64,000 nt of DNA from positions 1 through 64,000 of the forward strand of contig JAVTVY010020387.1 in the NCBI GenBank assembly GCA_036873755.1, read 5' to 3'. Below the pieces are notes generated by a model. It saw only the letters and a program-made list of their open reading frames with translations. It made no database searches and was not told the origin of the DNA. Position 1 is the stretch's first letter. The number at the start of each line of letters is the position of its first letter. Source of the stretch: Hanleya hanleyi. Its lineage: Eukaryota > Mollusca > Polyplacophora > Lepidopleurida > Hanleyidae. The translations under genes were made by a program, and so were the position numbers. Positions 53,600-64,000 of this stretch are shown here, piece after piece.

Positions 53600-56540
53600 G
53601 AAAACCCGAAATGTTTTCACCATGGGAGGACTGCGACTGGTTCAGCCTCTGTCATCTCATCGTGAAAAAGTACATCAAAACCTCCGATCATCTCACTTTC
53701 CTGTTAAGATGCCGCGACCTGGATATTACCTCCTAAAAACGCATCCAATCAGCAGCTGCCCTTAAGATTATTTAACAAGCATCTAAACGCCTAGTCACCG
53801 AACGAATCCAGTACCATAGGAAGCCAAGCCATCTCTACAGGAAAGATCGTCGATCACCAAACCGAACTCCAGCCTACTTTACAATCCCAACTGTACCGAG
53901 ACCTACGGCGAATCCAAACCCAGGACATCTTTACGACACCATCAGGTCTATCAACAGAAAAATTATCGGCCCTGAAACAGCAAAGAAGCCCCCACCCAAC
54001 CACCAAAACGCCAATAGCCATAATAAGCCAAGCAATAAAACATTTGCGAACCTCAGCAGCAATCCCTAACCAAAGACTTAAACTTGTACCAGCTCGCATC
54101 TCGTCTTCATAGCTATCATAGTTCTGCAACAGTTAGCACGTGGGGGGTGGGGCGCAACAAATTGACCAACTACGTACCTATTGCACAGATCCCACGGACA
54201 GCCTCTACACAACGAGAAAATCTTACTAAAATGGGAAGGCATGGTGATTCAGAAACTGAGGGACAAATCGATCACCATAATTGCAGCTGATAATGGACAA
54301 GCTACGGTTGTACTGGACAGAACCAAGTACAAGAATATGGTAAACCAGCTGCTGGAAGACACATACAAAGTATTGACTAAAGCCCTTCGAGCGCTCGTCA
54401 AGAACTGCGATCGAGACGACAAAGAAATAGATATTCTGTATGACAGAATTGTAACATCTCTCTCACAGCCATGATAGCCCCCGTATACCCGAGGCACGGA
54501 GAATATCCATAAATTACAAGCGTCTGGTCCGTCATTCAATATTCAGCCGTCGTCCATTAACGAATAGCCGTGTCCATAATCCAAAGACCTATTCCATATT
54601 CCATATAACGACATTAGCACCATATTCAAAAAGACAATCATTGTACACATAAACATAGGCTAGTTTCCTGCAAGAGAGAAGCGGTCAACAGTTTTCAATG
54701 ATGCCGGCAAGACATCATGATGTTCCAAAAATATCAAATCCGTATCGCTGATCAGTATTCTTAATCCATAATATTCGTTGTAAAGTCGTCATCGAAAGAA
54801 TGATGTATCTCAGTCACGCTTTGATTGTGACTGTTCATATGAGTACCATGAAGATCTTGAAGTACATGGGTTCATACGGCCCCTAGCCCCGGGTTAAGCG
54901 GAATTAGACACAAGTTACGAAACGTAACGCCATAGATCTTGCACGCTACGCTCGTATTTTGCTATCAGCATGCGATATGTATCGCCAAATTTGAGAAACT
55001 TTGAGTGGAGGCGCTTGGTGGTATAGCCCTGTTTTATAAGTTTCTGCCACAATATTTTGTGATGTTGATTAAAGTCGTCACATTTAACACAGGATCTACC
55101 AAATGTCACTAGGCGAGATATGTTAATGCAATTTGCAGGTCCCACTGGAATATTACTGTCCAGAAAGGGATAGTTCCCAATCAAAGTTAGTTTGTTGGTA
55201 TAGACTAAGAGCAGGGATACCATTATAACACGGCCCTAACCCATCTGCTCATCTGGTAGCACGACTGGGAAAATCTACCAAATCTTTCACCAGGGACTCG
55301 AAAGAATTTTGTGGAAAAATTCGACCCAGATCCAACCCAGGCAAAATTGTCAGATACGGCGTGGTAGATCCAACATCCATGGAGCGCAAACCATGGACAC
55401 TATAGGGAGAAGGGTGACAGAATCCCGACCTACAATGAGAACCTCCCTAACCATTGACAGTGTCATATAACTGATGGATTCCTTCATCAGTACCAACTAT
55501 TTCACATGGGAAGTCTATGAGCAGAACCTGGGAATCAACGAAACCTACATGACTATGACGCTTATTGCATCAGCTTGGGCCTTCACTGAGGGTCCATATT
55601 GTAGCAGATTTATTTCTACCCATCCATGATTTTGTGCAGAACAAAGCAGCCCAGACAAAAACAACTTCATGTCTGCGTTTCAAAAGAAATGATCAAAGAA
55701 AACTTGTGGTACGGATATGGACATTGTTTTTAAAACAGATGCCAGACCATTTTTGCCACTGCTGTCTTAGACTTTTCAAAACCACTAATGGGACGAATGA
55801 AACACTGCTACATTGTGTGAAATTGACAAGGGCACTCAATTGAAATTGGAGCGATATGCAAGAGATCATATGCAAGTCAATGCTGATCCAAAGAGCGTAA
55901 TAAATTAGAAGAAACCTCCCTCGTCACAATCTTTATAACTCCTGTGTTGGCACCGAAAGGTTGATGATGTATTCAGAATAAAGATTTCCTGACCAAACAC
56001 CTTGACCACCTGAATGACCCAGAGTGGAAAACCAACGAAAAGAAAACTCATGGAAGCCATCCAAATCAAACAACACACACCAGCAATCGACCAGGACCGT
56101 GGTTTCTTTGTTCCGAGTTCGTATGACAGCCTCACCAACCTAGATGGATATTACCGCCGTGATCGCTAATTTTCTTACATTTAGACATTTATCTTTTATC
56201 ATTTATGATGTCCTCTTACAGTGAATTGTAATTTAGCTCATAGTTTAACTTACGTCGTCACACACCATTGCTATATTATTAAGTATATTATCCCTTATTA
56301 CCTATATCCCTTACAAGGCTATAGCTTGTGTGTGGGATTACAAGATCAACGATTATCTGCTCACTGCTTACATTAGAATAATTCTTACCTGGCATGTCTC
56401 AATTATTACCTTCAACGTTTTGGTACCTAGTTAGTTTGTTAGTAATATGTACACATATTCTCCCGCCTGTCGTTCTGTACATTAGCTTTGAGAAAGTTGG
56501 AAGTATCTCCAACAAAACGTCAGCACCAGAGCAATAAAGG
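53600..56540 (+). mobile_element. Penelope-like retroelement, decayed and interrupted
   Basis: The plus-strand frame at 54,181-54,474 has LLKWEGMVIQKLRDKSITII and AADNGQATVVLDRTKYKNM, the conserved pre-RT motif of Penelope-like elements. At 56,041-56,165 the frame RKLMEAIQIKQHTPAIDQDR ending in RR-D-R resembles the C-terminal end of their GIY-YIG endonuclease domain. Between them the RT core is missing or scrambled, and a dispersed repeat (54,650-54,860) and an antisense retroelement piece (54,915-55,223) are inserted. The text near 56,480-56,540 (GAGAAAGTTGGAAGTATCTC) fits the usual 3-prime end. Borders are approximate. Confidence 0.6.
54915..55223 (-). mobile_element. Antisense retroelement RT C-terminal fragment
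   Basis: A minus-strand frame with NYPFLDSNIP, ISRLVTFGRSCVKCDDFN, and LIKQGYTTKRLHSKFLKFGD is characteristic of the region after the RT fingers/palm in a mollusc-abundant retroelement protein family. It is nested inside the plus-strand Penelope-like remnant. About 100 codons survive. Confidence 0.55.
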
Positions 56541-56582
56541 AAGTTATCCATAAAATAGACGCCGATTACTATATGCCTATCA

Positions 56583-56632
56583 AAGAGATAGATAAACAGA
56601 TAGATAAATAGATAGATAGATAGATAGATAGG
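56583..56632. repeat. GATA microsatellite
   Basis: AGATAGATAAACAGATAGAT continuing as (AGAT)n to about 56,632. It separates the Penelope-like remnant from the degenerate Polinton cluster. Confidence 0.85.
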
Positions 56633-56861
56633 TCACTCGATCAATAATAGTTCACCTGTAATATCGGCGGGGCTCGTCGTTTTTCCAAATGTTGGTAGGG
56701 TCAATGACAGGGTTGTGTGTTGACGATGTACGCTGCTGGGTGATGGCAAGACGTCTCGGGCGGCATGACAGGGAGCACGTGTCCACGGATAGGATTCGAG
56801 CATGTCGCGAACTTATCCAATTGTATAGCAACACAGAACGTTTCGGCTCTTGTCCACTCAC

Positions 56862-57575
56862 ATTATGTTGTCTAACTCAGTGTAGCAAATCGCATTGATG
56901 GTTCTGGAAAGCGGTTTCCTAAAGTGGATTGGAGCGATATGCAAGAGGTGGGAAAACCGCAAGTTGCCTTTCATGAAGAGGCTCAGTTGATGACTATTGT
57001 CTAAGGTCATGGTGAGGTTGAAGTACTCGTCACAGACGTTGTCCCCGACTGATGTGATTGTTTTTATTCTCGTTGATTCGACCAATTACCTTGTAGCGCC
57101 AGATGTAATTGAGTCATCCAAAATCTGGCTAAAACTGCTGCAACTTCTGCCTGTTCACATGCTGGGCCACAACATTGATGCCGACCTGTTAGAAGTAAAA
57201 TGGGCTCTCTCTGTATGCTCCGTTGAAACTGGTGTTCCTTACGAAGACCAGGATCAATCGCTTGAGTAGATCCATAGAAGTAAATTTTCTTGATATGCGA
57301 TCAGATTTCATGAAGGAATGGAAATCACATTGGTTTACATGCGTCAGATGAGGTTTTGGGACTGTTTTTCTCCAATGCTTTGATGTGATCCAACTGCATA
57401 TTCGGTTTCAATTTGTGGACAAACAGGTTTGTATCTTGACTAAAAATCTCATAGCGGGTCGCTCGGGCAGTGCCAAGGTTCGGCAATGTTCGGAGTCGCA
57501 TGCATCAGTTCAATGGGAACCTCAATCAAGAGATAGCAGTGCTGTAGTAACAGGTCCGCGTGTCGACACCCCATG
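56862..57575 (-). pseudogene. Degenerate Polinton major capsid gene (cluster copy A)
   Basis: Minus-strand fragments AICYTELDNIM, SHQLSLFMKGNLRFSHLL and LFVHKLKPNMQLDHIKAL align with the C-terminal half and middle of the major capsid protein at 33,985-35,286, in order but across stops and frame shifts. Sequence divergence is large, so this is an older and different Polinton lineage than the full-length element. Its C-terminus lacks a recognisable protease beyond 56,862. Confidence 0.7.
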
Positions 57576-57599
57576 GGGTCGACCGATCGCTGTGAAGTC

Positions 57600-58330
57600 C
57601 TACCTTGTTGTTTATCCGATCCGATGGTCTGGGTCATTGTTGGAGGAAGGGCGCGACGGTGAATGGATGAAGGCCATGTTTGATGTAACAGTCCACGTAG
57701 TTGCGCAGATCTCCCTGTTAAGACATCCGATGGATCATCACGAGAATTGGGTCAATCCCGTCTGTCAAAAAAGCAGTTGGTCAGATTCTTCGTGTTTGAA
57801 TGTGGTAGGTCGTCTGGAGTCATTCCTGATATCGATAGCGGTAGTGCAGATGTCGGTCTCTTGGACTGGAAGATAGAGGATGAGGGTAAAGCTTTGAGCG
57901 ATGGTATCTTTATTGACCTTTGAACAGAAAAACATGGCATTGATGATCCTGACAATATGCGTGTTGACCACGATCAAGTGGACTTTAGATTCCATACAAG
58001 CCTCTTCAGCTCCAGAATGGTATTGGTTCGCTGATCCGACTTAGCTTTACAACGTCAGTCCCAACAGCTGCTGCAACTTCAAGCAATCCCGCATAATCAA
58101 CTGAAGGTAACGAATGACCTTCGACAAGTGACAGGCTACAGGTCTTGCCCCTCGAACATTACCTCAGGTCGCATGTGTGCCTTCTTCCACATTGTACCAC
58201 GTATAAGATTTTCCGGTGTCTACCAGGCCGAAATTCCCATCACAGTGACGAAATGGGCTAAGGGTTTGTCCGCAAACAGTTCCGCCTAACTATTAATGAG
58301 CAGCTTGGTGCAAGACATGACGACCGAGCC
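57600..58330 (-). pseudogene. Degenerate pX-like and penton-like genes (copy A)
   Basis: At 57,610-57,710 the minus strand reads RNYVDCYIKHGLHPFTVAPF, matching the start of the pX-like protein. It is joined directly to a mid-capsid fragment by an internal deletion. From 57,750 to 58,320, TLILYLPVQETDICTTAIDI and a preceding SCTKLLIN-like N-terminus match the penton-like protein. Many stops and shifts are present. Confidence 0.65.
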
Positions 58331-59200
58331 TTCACCAACACTCTGTTTTAATAGTAGGTGGCCAGGCCTTGGGGGTCTGTGAGGTGTTTATGAGCATGTC
58401 AATGATCATGTAAGGTGTGATGTTACGGGAGGTGTCCTGGGCACTAGTGTCTTGCTACTGCATCCATGTCAAGCAATGAGTATTTCCCACCCATTCTTGT
58501 GGCTCGTGCAAGTATTTCAGCTTTTCCGCACAGACCAAGTTGGGTTGGGGATGTCCATACCAATCGAAGCATAAGACCATGCTTCCGTACTCGGCCCGAT
58601 ACCATGCTTAAGTTTTGGGTCCATGCCCCAACACTCTTATCATTTCCGCATGTACACATACTGGATCTCTGCCAGAAAGATCGAGGTCAGAGGTTCGTCG
58701 ATAAGCAGCTATCATATCTATGGGATTGTCAAAATTTGCAGACAAATGGACTACATCAGGGATACACCTGTTTCGCCATCTCAGTCAGATGGCTGATGTC
58801 TCTTACATTTTGGGCGTTCAAACTGATATTGCAACTTTTTCTCTAAATAAATTCCACATGATGCTGAGCCAGATTGCTTTTGGTAAAGAGCTGAGTCACC
58901 CGGGCATTGTTTCATCGTCCGAAACCTTGTGAGTCCAGTTCCAAGTCGGTGATGGTGGGCAGCTCGTCAGAGGTCATATTCCACAAGGTCACGTCCACCG
59001 ATGGCCAATAACATCAAAATGGGCAATAGGGGGTGCAATCATGCTGGTAGCATGTTGGACAAGGTTGGAAGCAATGTGTTCTACCCGAAAACCCGTCAGG
59101 GCAGGTAAACTTGGTGAAGGCATGTTGCCAGCGGGACGAATAGTTGGAGTTTTATCCTCTGTCATACTGGTTTGCTCTGGTAAAATCTAAGTGAATGGTG
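58330..59200 (-). pseudogene. Degenerate pVI-like gene and packaging ATPase (copy A)
   Basis: 58,480-58,640 reads MVSGRVRKHGLMLRLVWTSP, the start of the pVI-like gene. 58,640-59,130 holds ATPase remnants, including the segment after Walker A (ASNLVQHATSMIAPPIAHFD). The Walker A region itself reads with a frame shift and substitutions. Gene order from capsid to ATPase is the same as in the full-length element. Confidence 0.65.
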
Positions 59201-59584
59201 TCGGCAAAGTGGTGGTGCACTCAAAGGCCTCTAGGGGTGACCATTCGTGCGATTACTTCGCGAGGGGAAATACTAGCTTTTCTGTCACTTCCGCAACCTA
59301 AAATTTTCGATTGAACCACATTTCTCGGCTTTGTTCCGTGACCTACTCAGTGTGACAACGTAGTTCAGATTAGCGCGCTGTACGGTGGAGAGGCTAGATT
59401 AACTGGAATATAGGAGCAGATATGACGTTGCTCCTACATTCTGCTTAGCCTGGCTTCTCCACCGTGCAGCGAACTAATCTGGAATACCTTCTCACACAGT
59501 GACGATCTAATTGCTACAATCACGCATCATTTTGGAGACTGTGAAAACACTTCCGGCAATTGAATATTTCGATAGCTTACCAGA
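59201..59584. repeat. Insert between the two cluster copies, with imperfect palindrome
   Basis: GATTAGCGCGCTGTACGGTG plus GAGAGGCTAG (about 59,371-59,400) is roughly the inverse complement of CTGGCTTCTCCACCGTGCAG plus CGAACTAATC (59,451-59,480), a foldback with a ~50-bp loop. The block is absent from the end of copy B, so it may be a small insertion at the duplication junction. Confidence 0.55.
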
Positions 59585-61300
59585 CAAACAGGTTTGTGTC
59601 TTGACTGAAAATCTCATAGCCGATCGCTTGGACAGTGGCCATCAAGGTTAGGCAATGGCCGGATGCATCAGTTTGATGGGCAACCCATTCAAGAGGTAGC
59701 AGTGTTGTAGGAACAGGTCCACTTGCGATGCCCCATGGGATCGACCGATCGCTGTGAACCCATACCTTTTTGCTTATCCGATCGGCTGACCTGGGTCATT
59801 GTTGGCGGAAGGGCGCGAGAGTGGATGGATAAAGGCCATGCTTGGTGTAAGTCAACGTAGTTGTGTGGATCCATCTGTTAAGACACGCTATGACTCATCA
59901 CGAGAATTTGGTCAATCCGGTCTGTCGAAAAAGCAATTTGACCGGAACTTCTCCATGTTTGAATGTGGTAGGTCGTCTGGAGTCATCCCTAATATCGATA
60001 GCGGTTGTGCAGATGTCGGTCTCTCGGACTGGGAATAGAGGATGAGGGTAAATCTTTGAGTGCGGATATTTTTATTGATCGTTGACCAAAAAGACGTGGG
60101 CATTGATGATCCTGACAATATGCGTGTTGACCAAAATAAAGAGGAATTTATATTCCATACAAGCCTCTTTAGCTTCAGTATGGTATTGGTTCGCTGATCC
60201 GACTTGGCTCTGCAACAAGTCCCAACAGCTGCTGCAACCTCAAGCAATCCCGCATAATCAACTGAAGGTAATGAATGACATTCGAGCAGCGGTCAACAGG
60301 TTAAGGTCTTGCCCTCGAACATTACCTCACACAACATGTGTACTTTCTTTCACATTGTACCATGTATAAGAGTATTGGGTATCTACCAGGCCTGAATTCC
60401 CACCACAATGATGTGACGAAATGGGCTGAGGTGTTGTCCGCAAACAGTTCAGCCTGATCATTAATGAGCAGCTTGAGGCAAGACATGACGACTGAGCCTT
60501 CACCAACACTCTGTTTTAATAGGATGTTATGAGAGGTGTCCTCAGCACTAGTGTCTTGCTGCTGTATCCAAGTCATTTCCCACCCATTCTTGTGACACGT
60601 GCAAGTATTTCAGCCTTTCCACACACAATGGTAAATTTGAGTAGAGCTGTTCATACCAAGCGAAGCCTAAGCACATGCTTCCGTACTCTGCCCGACATCT
60701 TGCTCAAGTTTTGAGTCCATGCCCTACCACTTTCATCATTTCCGCATGTACACATACTGGATCTCTGCCAGAAACGTCGAGGTCAGAGGTTCGTCGATAA
60801 GCAGCTATCATATCTATGGGATTATCAAAGTCTGCAGACAAATGGACTACATCAGGGATACACCTGTTTTGCCATGTCAGTCAGATGGTTGACGTCTCTT
60901 ACATTTTGGGCGTTCAAACTGATACTGCGATGCTTTGTTTCTAAATAAATTTCACATGATGCTGAGCCAGTTATGACTGCTTTTGGTAAAAGAGCTGAGT
61001 CACCCGGGCATTGTTTCATCGTCCGAAGCCTTGCGAGTCCAGTTACAAGTCGGTGATGGTGGACAGCTCCTCAGAGGTCATATTCCAGAAGGTCACATTC
61101 ACTGACTGCCAATAACATCAAAATGGGCAATAGTGGGTGCAATCATGCTGGTAGCATGTTGGACAAGGTTGGAAGCAATTTGTTTTGCCTGAAAACCCGT
61201 TAGGGCAAGTGAACATGGTGATGGCATGTTGCCAGCGGGGACTAGCTTGCTCTGGAAAAATCTGTAAAGTGGTGGTGCACTCAAATGCCTCTAGGAGTGA
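59585..61300 (-). pseudogene. Degenerate Polinton capsid cluster, copy B
   Basis: It repeats copy A about 2.17 kb downstream: capsid middle (59,585-59,790, with HCYLLNGLPIKLMH), pX-like start (DPHNYVDLHQAWPLSIHS), penton-like body and N-terminus (59,915-60,525, with ELFADNTSAHFVTSL), pVI-like (about 60,590-60,700) and ATPase (60,740-61,250, ASNLVQHATSMIAPTIAHFD). It carries the same pX-to-capsid deletion junction as copy A, so the duplication came after the deletion. Copies differ by substitutions and indels, and both are dead. Confidence 0.72.
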
Positions 61301-61659
61301 CCATTCGTATGGTTACTTCGTGGACCCATGAACCCAACTGGACTATGGGCTTGGATAGATAACATATTCGATAGATATGTCAGTTTATCAACCCACATGC
61401 CATTCATATTAAGGCATCGCGTGCCCCAAGTAGTCCACCAATTATGTTCTACACCGAGGTATCGGGGAAAGAATTTTGTTGATATAGTGTTACCGAGTTT
61501 AAGGTAAGTGCACAATAGGTGTTTCTTGGTCTGAAGGACCATGGTTCAACGCTGCGGCTAGTTGTCCATACATGGCAGTGTGATTAACGTCACTAACGGT
61601 TTGATATGATTTAAGTGTGTACCTTAACCTAAGAATTAGACTGACCATTTCCATGGTCG

Positions 61660-62045
61660 TAGGAGGCACCGAGACATTTATTTACCAATTTAGAGGTTTC
61701 TAGGTCACCTAATTAGGTGAGAAATTGGGTCCGAAAGTAGGTCACATTGACCTTAACCCAATTAGGTCAGGTCACACTGAAATTGACCTAATTTAGAACA
61801 ATTCCATGGTCTTAGGAGGCATCAGGACATGTTTTTGCCAATGTCGAAGTTTACAGGTCACCTAAGTAGGTCAAATTTTCGTCAAAAGTAGGTTAGCTCG
61901 GAACTTTCTGGTAACAGTCCCCTAATGCACGTTCATGCCAAAAATCAAGGTTCTAATGTCAACAGTTCTCCTTATTTTGCCGGAGGAAGGATTCAGATGG
62001 ACTGATTCACTGATTACCAGACAATTTGCAAATGAGAGCCAACTT
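61660..62045 (+). repeat. Dispersed repeat, copy 3 of 3, with AGGTCA-rich preface
   Basis: 61,880-62,045 matches 51,690-51,840. The preceding 61,700-61,800 repeats CCTAATTAGGTCA and TGACCTAATTT words in both orientations. Confidence 0.55.
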
Positions 62046-62739
62046 CCTAGGAAAATGAACAATGCACAAGTCTTTACATACTTGAGATTGTAATATTTAT
62101 CAATTATCTTGATACATGGGAAACATGTACAAAGTAGTTCAGTCATGTATTCACACAAATACACGAGATACAACATATAAACAGAAATGGACATTTGATG
62201 GAACACATGGTAAATAGGAAAGAGAACTGCTGACAACATGGACCACAATGTTGAGTTGCACTCTCTGTAGATTATTTCAGGTTACAGCTGGGGAAGCCCT
62301 TTGGAATGCACATTCTGTTCCCCCTCCTGTTACATTTTCACAGTGTGAGTATGGATTCGTCAAAGGATTTATCTCAAATTTCACCAGGAAAGCTGGAGGA
62401 TTGCATTGAAGGCCGAGAACTTATTTTGGCTGGCAAGTCTTTGTAATTTTATCAGGACAGCTTAAGGTCTGGTGGAGTTACCCAAAACCCAAAAGCTGAT
62501 CAATAGGCTTCAATATATGATCATACATCTGAACAATGATGAACAGAGGTGATGATGAAAAAGCAATCACGCAAGATGAGCACATTAGAATGGTGTCAAT
62601 GCCGACATTTCGTATCATGGAAAACATGTAGATGTATGCCGACATTAATTTTTCCCCCAACAAGTACTTGTTTGTCTACCCAAAGTTGAATCTCTCTCCA
62701 CAACCTGAAATTTGAGATTTTCCAATTGTTCTTTTTTTG

Positions 62740-63130
62740 CAGATTTACTGACAAAAATGACCTTGAATTTGACCTTAAACCGCTTTTGGCCTCAAAATAA
62801 ACAAGGTTGTTGCTCCATGTCCATGGACAAGGTATACCCAAATTTTTTAACTCCGAACAGGAATTTTTTTTCATTTTTTTTCGCAATCTTTCTGGCACTA
62901 AGTGAACTTTACCTTTGACCTCACAATAAAATAGGGTTCTTCTTTGCATTAATTTAGTACCAATCTATAAACTGGAATTGAAGATTTCCCATGTTGTGCA
63001 GGTTTCGGACTCCAGTAATCTGGACCTTTGAACTCAAAATAAACAGGGTTCTTCTTTGTCACAAGGACAATGTACGCCCAAAGTCTGGTACCAATTCATA
63101 ATCTGGAACTAAAGATATCACGCAGACAAG
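62740..63130. repeat. Short tandem-like dispersed repeat, about three units
   Basis: CTCACAATAAAATAGGGTTC, CTCAAAATAAACAGGGTTCT and CTCAAAATAAACAAGGTTGT begin successive units about 120 bp apart. Each is followed by a GTACCAAT / CTGGAA(C/T)T-like line. It is related to 8,790-9,240. Confidence 0.5.
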
Positions 63131-64000
63131 GAATGTCAACCCATGGACAGACAGCAGAAAATGTAATCACAATACACTACCTCATCTATCGACGGATGAA
63201 TAAAAGGTTATTCAACACCGATGGGTAGAAACATTTGAAGCGTGAATAACATGAAAGATTCCCCGATATATTTCTATAATGCAGCTATTAGTACCTATTA
63301 GCTAGGCTCATGTTACTTTATTAGTGCTGCATTGTAATTCTGTACAGCGAGTCACAAACCAGTATAGTCACTCCAGTTCATTTTTCTGTTATCACAGCCC
63401 TTTTCAAGTTAGAATAACAACGAGGAGATAAATTCTCATTCATGTATTTCTACAATTTTAGAGTCATAATAATAGCCACTTCAGACAATATTTGTGATGA
63501 GCATGATAAAATTAGTCATCTTCAATTTTAAATCTGTAAATCATCGTAATCAAAATGCCACATAATCACATACATATATCACAGACTCAATCATCCATAT
63601 TTGCTCCTTTCAACAGTCATACTAGTGATGGTCCAAACAAATGCAGTCAACTGTACACCTGCAACTAACAATACACAGGCCGTAACAGATAAATAGGCTT
63701 TCTGCACTGAGGAGCCACAAATAATTCAAGCAACCAGCTGCTACATCCAGACAGTTTTTTCAGCCCGGGAAATTTATCTATCCAGGACATCCATATAAGA
63801 TAGAAAGAAGTCTTCAAAGATGAGACAACAGTCATACAGAGGACTTCCTCTGCCAATGACAATTCAATGTTCATTTCATCTGGCGTTCTCAGATCCACAT
63901 AGTCTCTTCATCTCAAATGTTTAGTGTAATACAACATAAAGCACCTTCAAGTTTTTTGGGTAACCTCCATATTTCTTTCCGAGAAATAAAGCGGAAAAAT
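63131..64000. other. Gene-less A+T-rich end of the window
   Basis: The minus frame 63,665-63,898 is open for 77 codons, but I recognise nothing in it and see no convincing splice context. It could be an exon of a gene continuing to the right. Confidence 0.3.

Noticed and set aside
63665..63898. Exon of a gene at the right end
   Set aside because: No recognised domain and no convincing splice borders.

Overview
The window is animal nuclear DNA, most likely from a mollusc and probably a gastropod. It shows intron-split genes with GT/AG borders, A+T-rich intergenic DNA crowded with interspersed repeats, tRNA-derived SINEs, LINE, Penelope-like and Ty3/gypsy debris, and the GTGAGTGAGT-type repeat I associate with abalone-like gastropods. 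The species assignment is inference. Three host loci can be supported: two internal exons of a CHMP1 (ESCRT-III) gene on the minus strand at 5.6-7.7 kb, an intronless-coding ankyrin/SOCS-box (ASB-type) gene on the plus strand at 24.3-25.4 kb, and a testis-specific serine kinase (TSSK-type) gene on the plus strand, with exons at 28.9-29.7 kb and 44.46-44.72 kb.

The main event is a 13,002-bp Polinton/Maverick (adintovirus-like) element at 31,263-44,264, lodged in the TSSK intron and antisense to the gene. Its borders are clear: a 6-bp target duplication TTCAGA, AGTAGTAGGG...CCCTACTACT termini, and terminal inverted repeats of about 1.7-1.95 kb. These are built largely of a ~153-bp satellite that carries a TGCGCATGCGCA palindrome and sometimes an adjoining TGACGTCA. 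The interior reads on the minus strand, from 42 kb to 33.5 kb: a four-part PC4-like gene, a tail-anchored protein, two more PC4-like genes, an integrase lacking its catalytic core, a mucin-like membrane protein, the packaging ATPase, two small core/pVI-like proteins flanking a proline-rich protein and a penton-like minor capsid protein, the hexon-like major capsid protein, and an adenain-type protease. There is no DNA polymerase B. Several genes are broken: amber in the major capsid gene, ochre in the penton-like gene, nonsense plus frameshift in the ATPase, an integrase core deletion, and frame breaks in all three PC4-like genes. The protease and several small genes are open.

Polinton-related DNA recurs downstream. 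A fragment of a second integrase lies at 45.6-45.9 kb. At 46.0-48.8 kb there is a 2.8-kb foldback element made of the same 153-bp satellite, with a tRNA-like sequence in each arm. At 56.86-61.3 kb an old, divergent capsid-gene cluster (major capsid, core, penton, pVI-like, ATPase) is present in two tandem copies that share the same internal deletion. The locus is therefore a repeated landing site, or a place where Polinton debris persists.

The remainder is repeats: several satellites (6.5-7.4, 18.9-19.7, 23.5-23.7, 30.4-30.8 kb), MITEs (one at 15.3 kb with a perfect 8-bp target duplication), a 62-bp-arm hairpin at 9.3 kb, and dispersed repeats found two or three times in the window.
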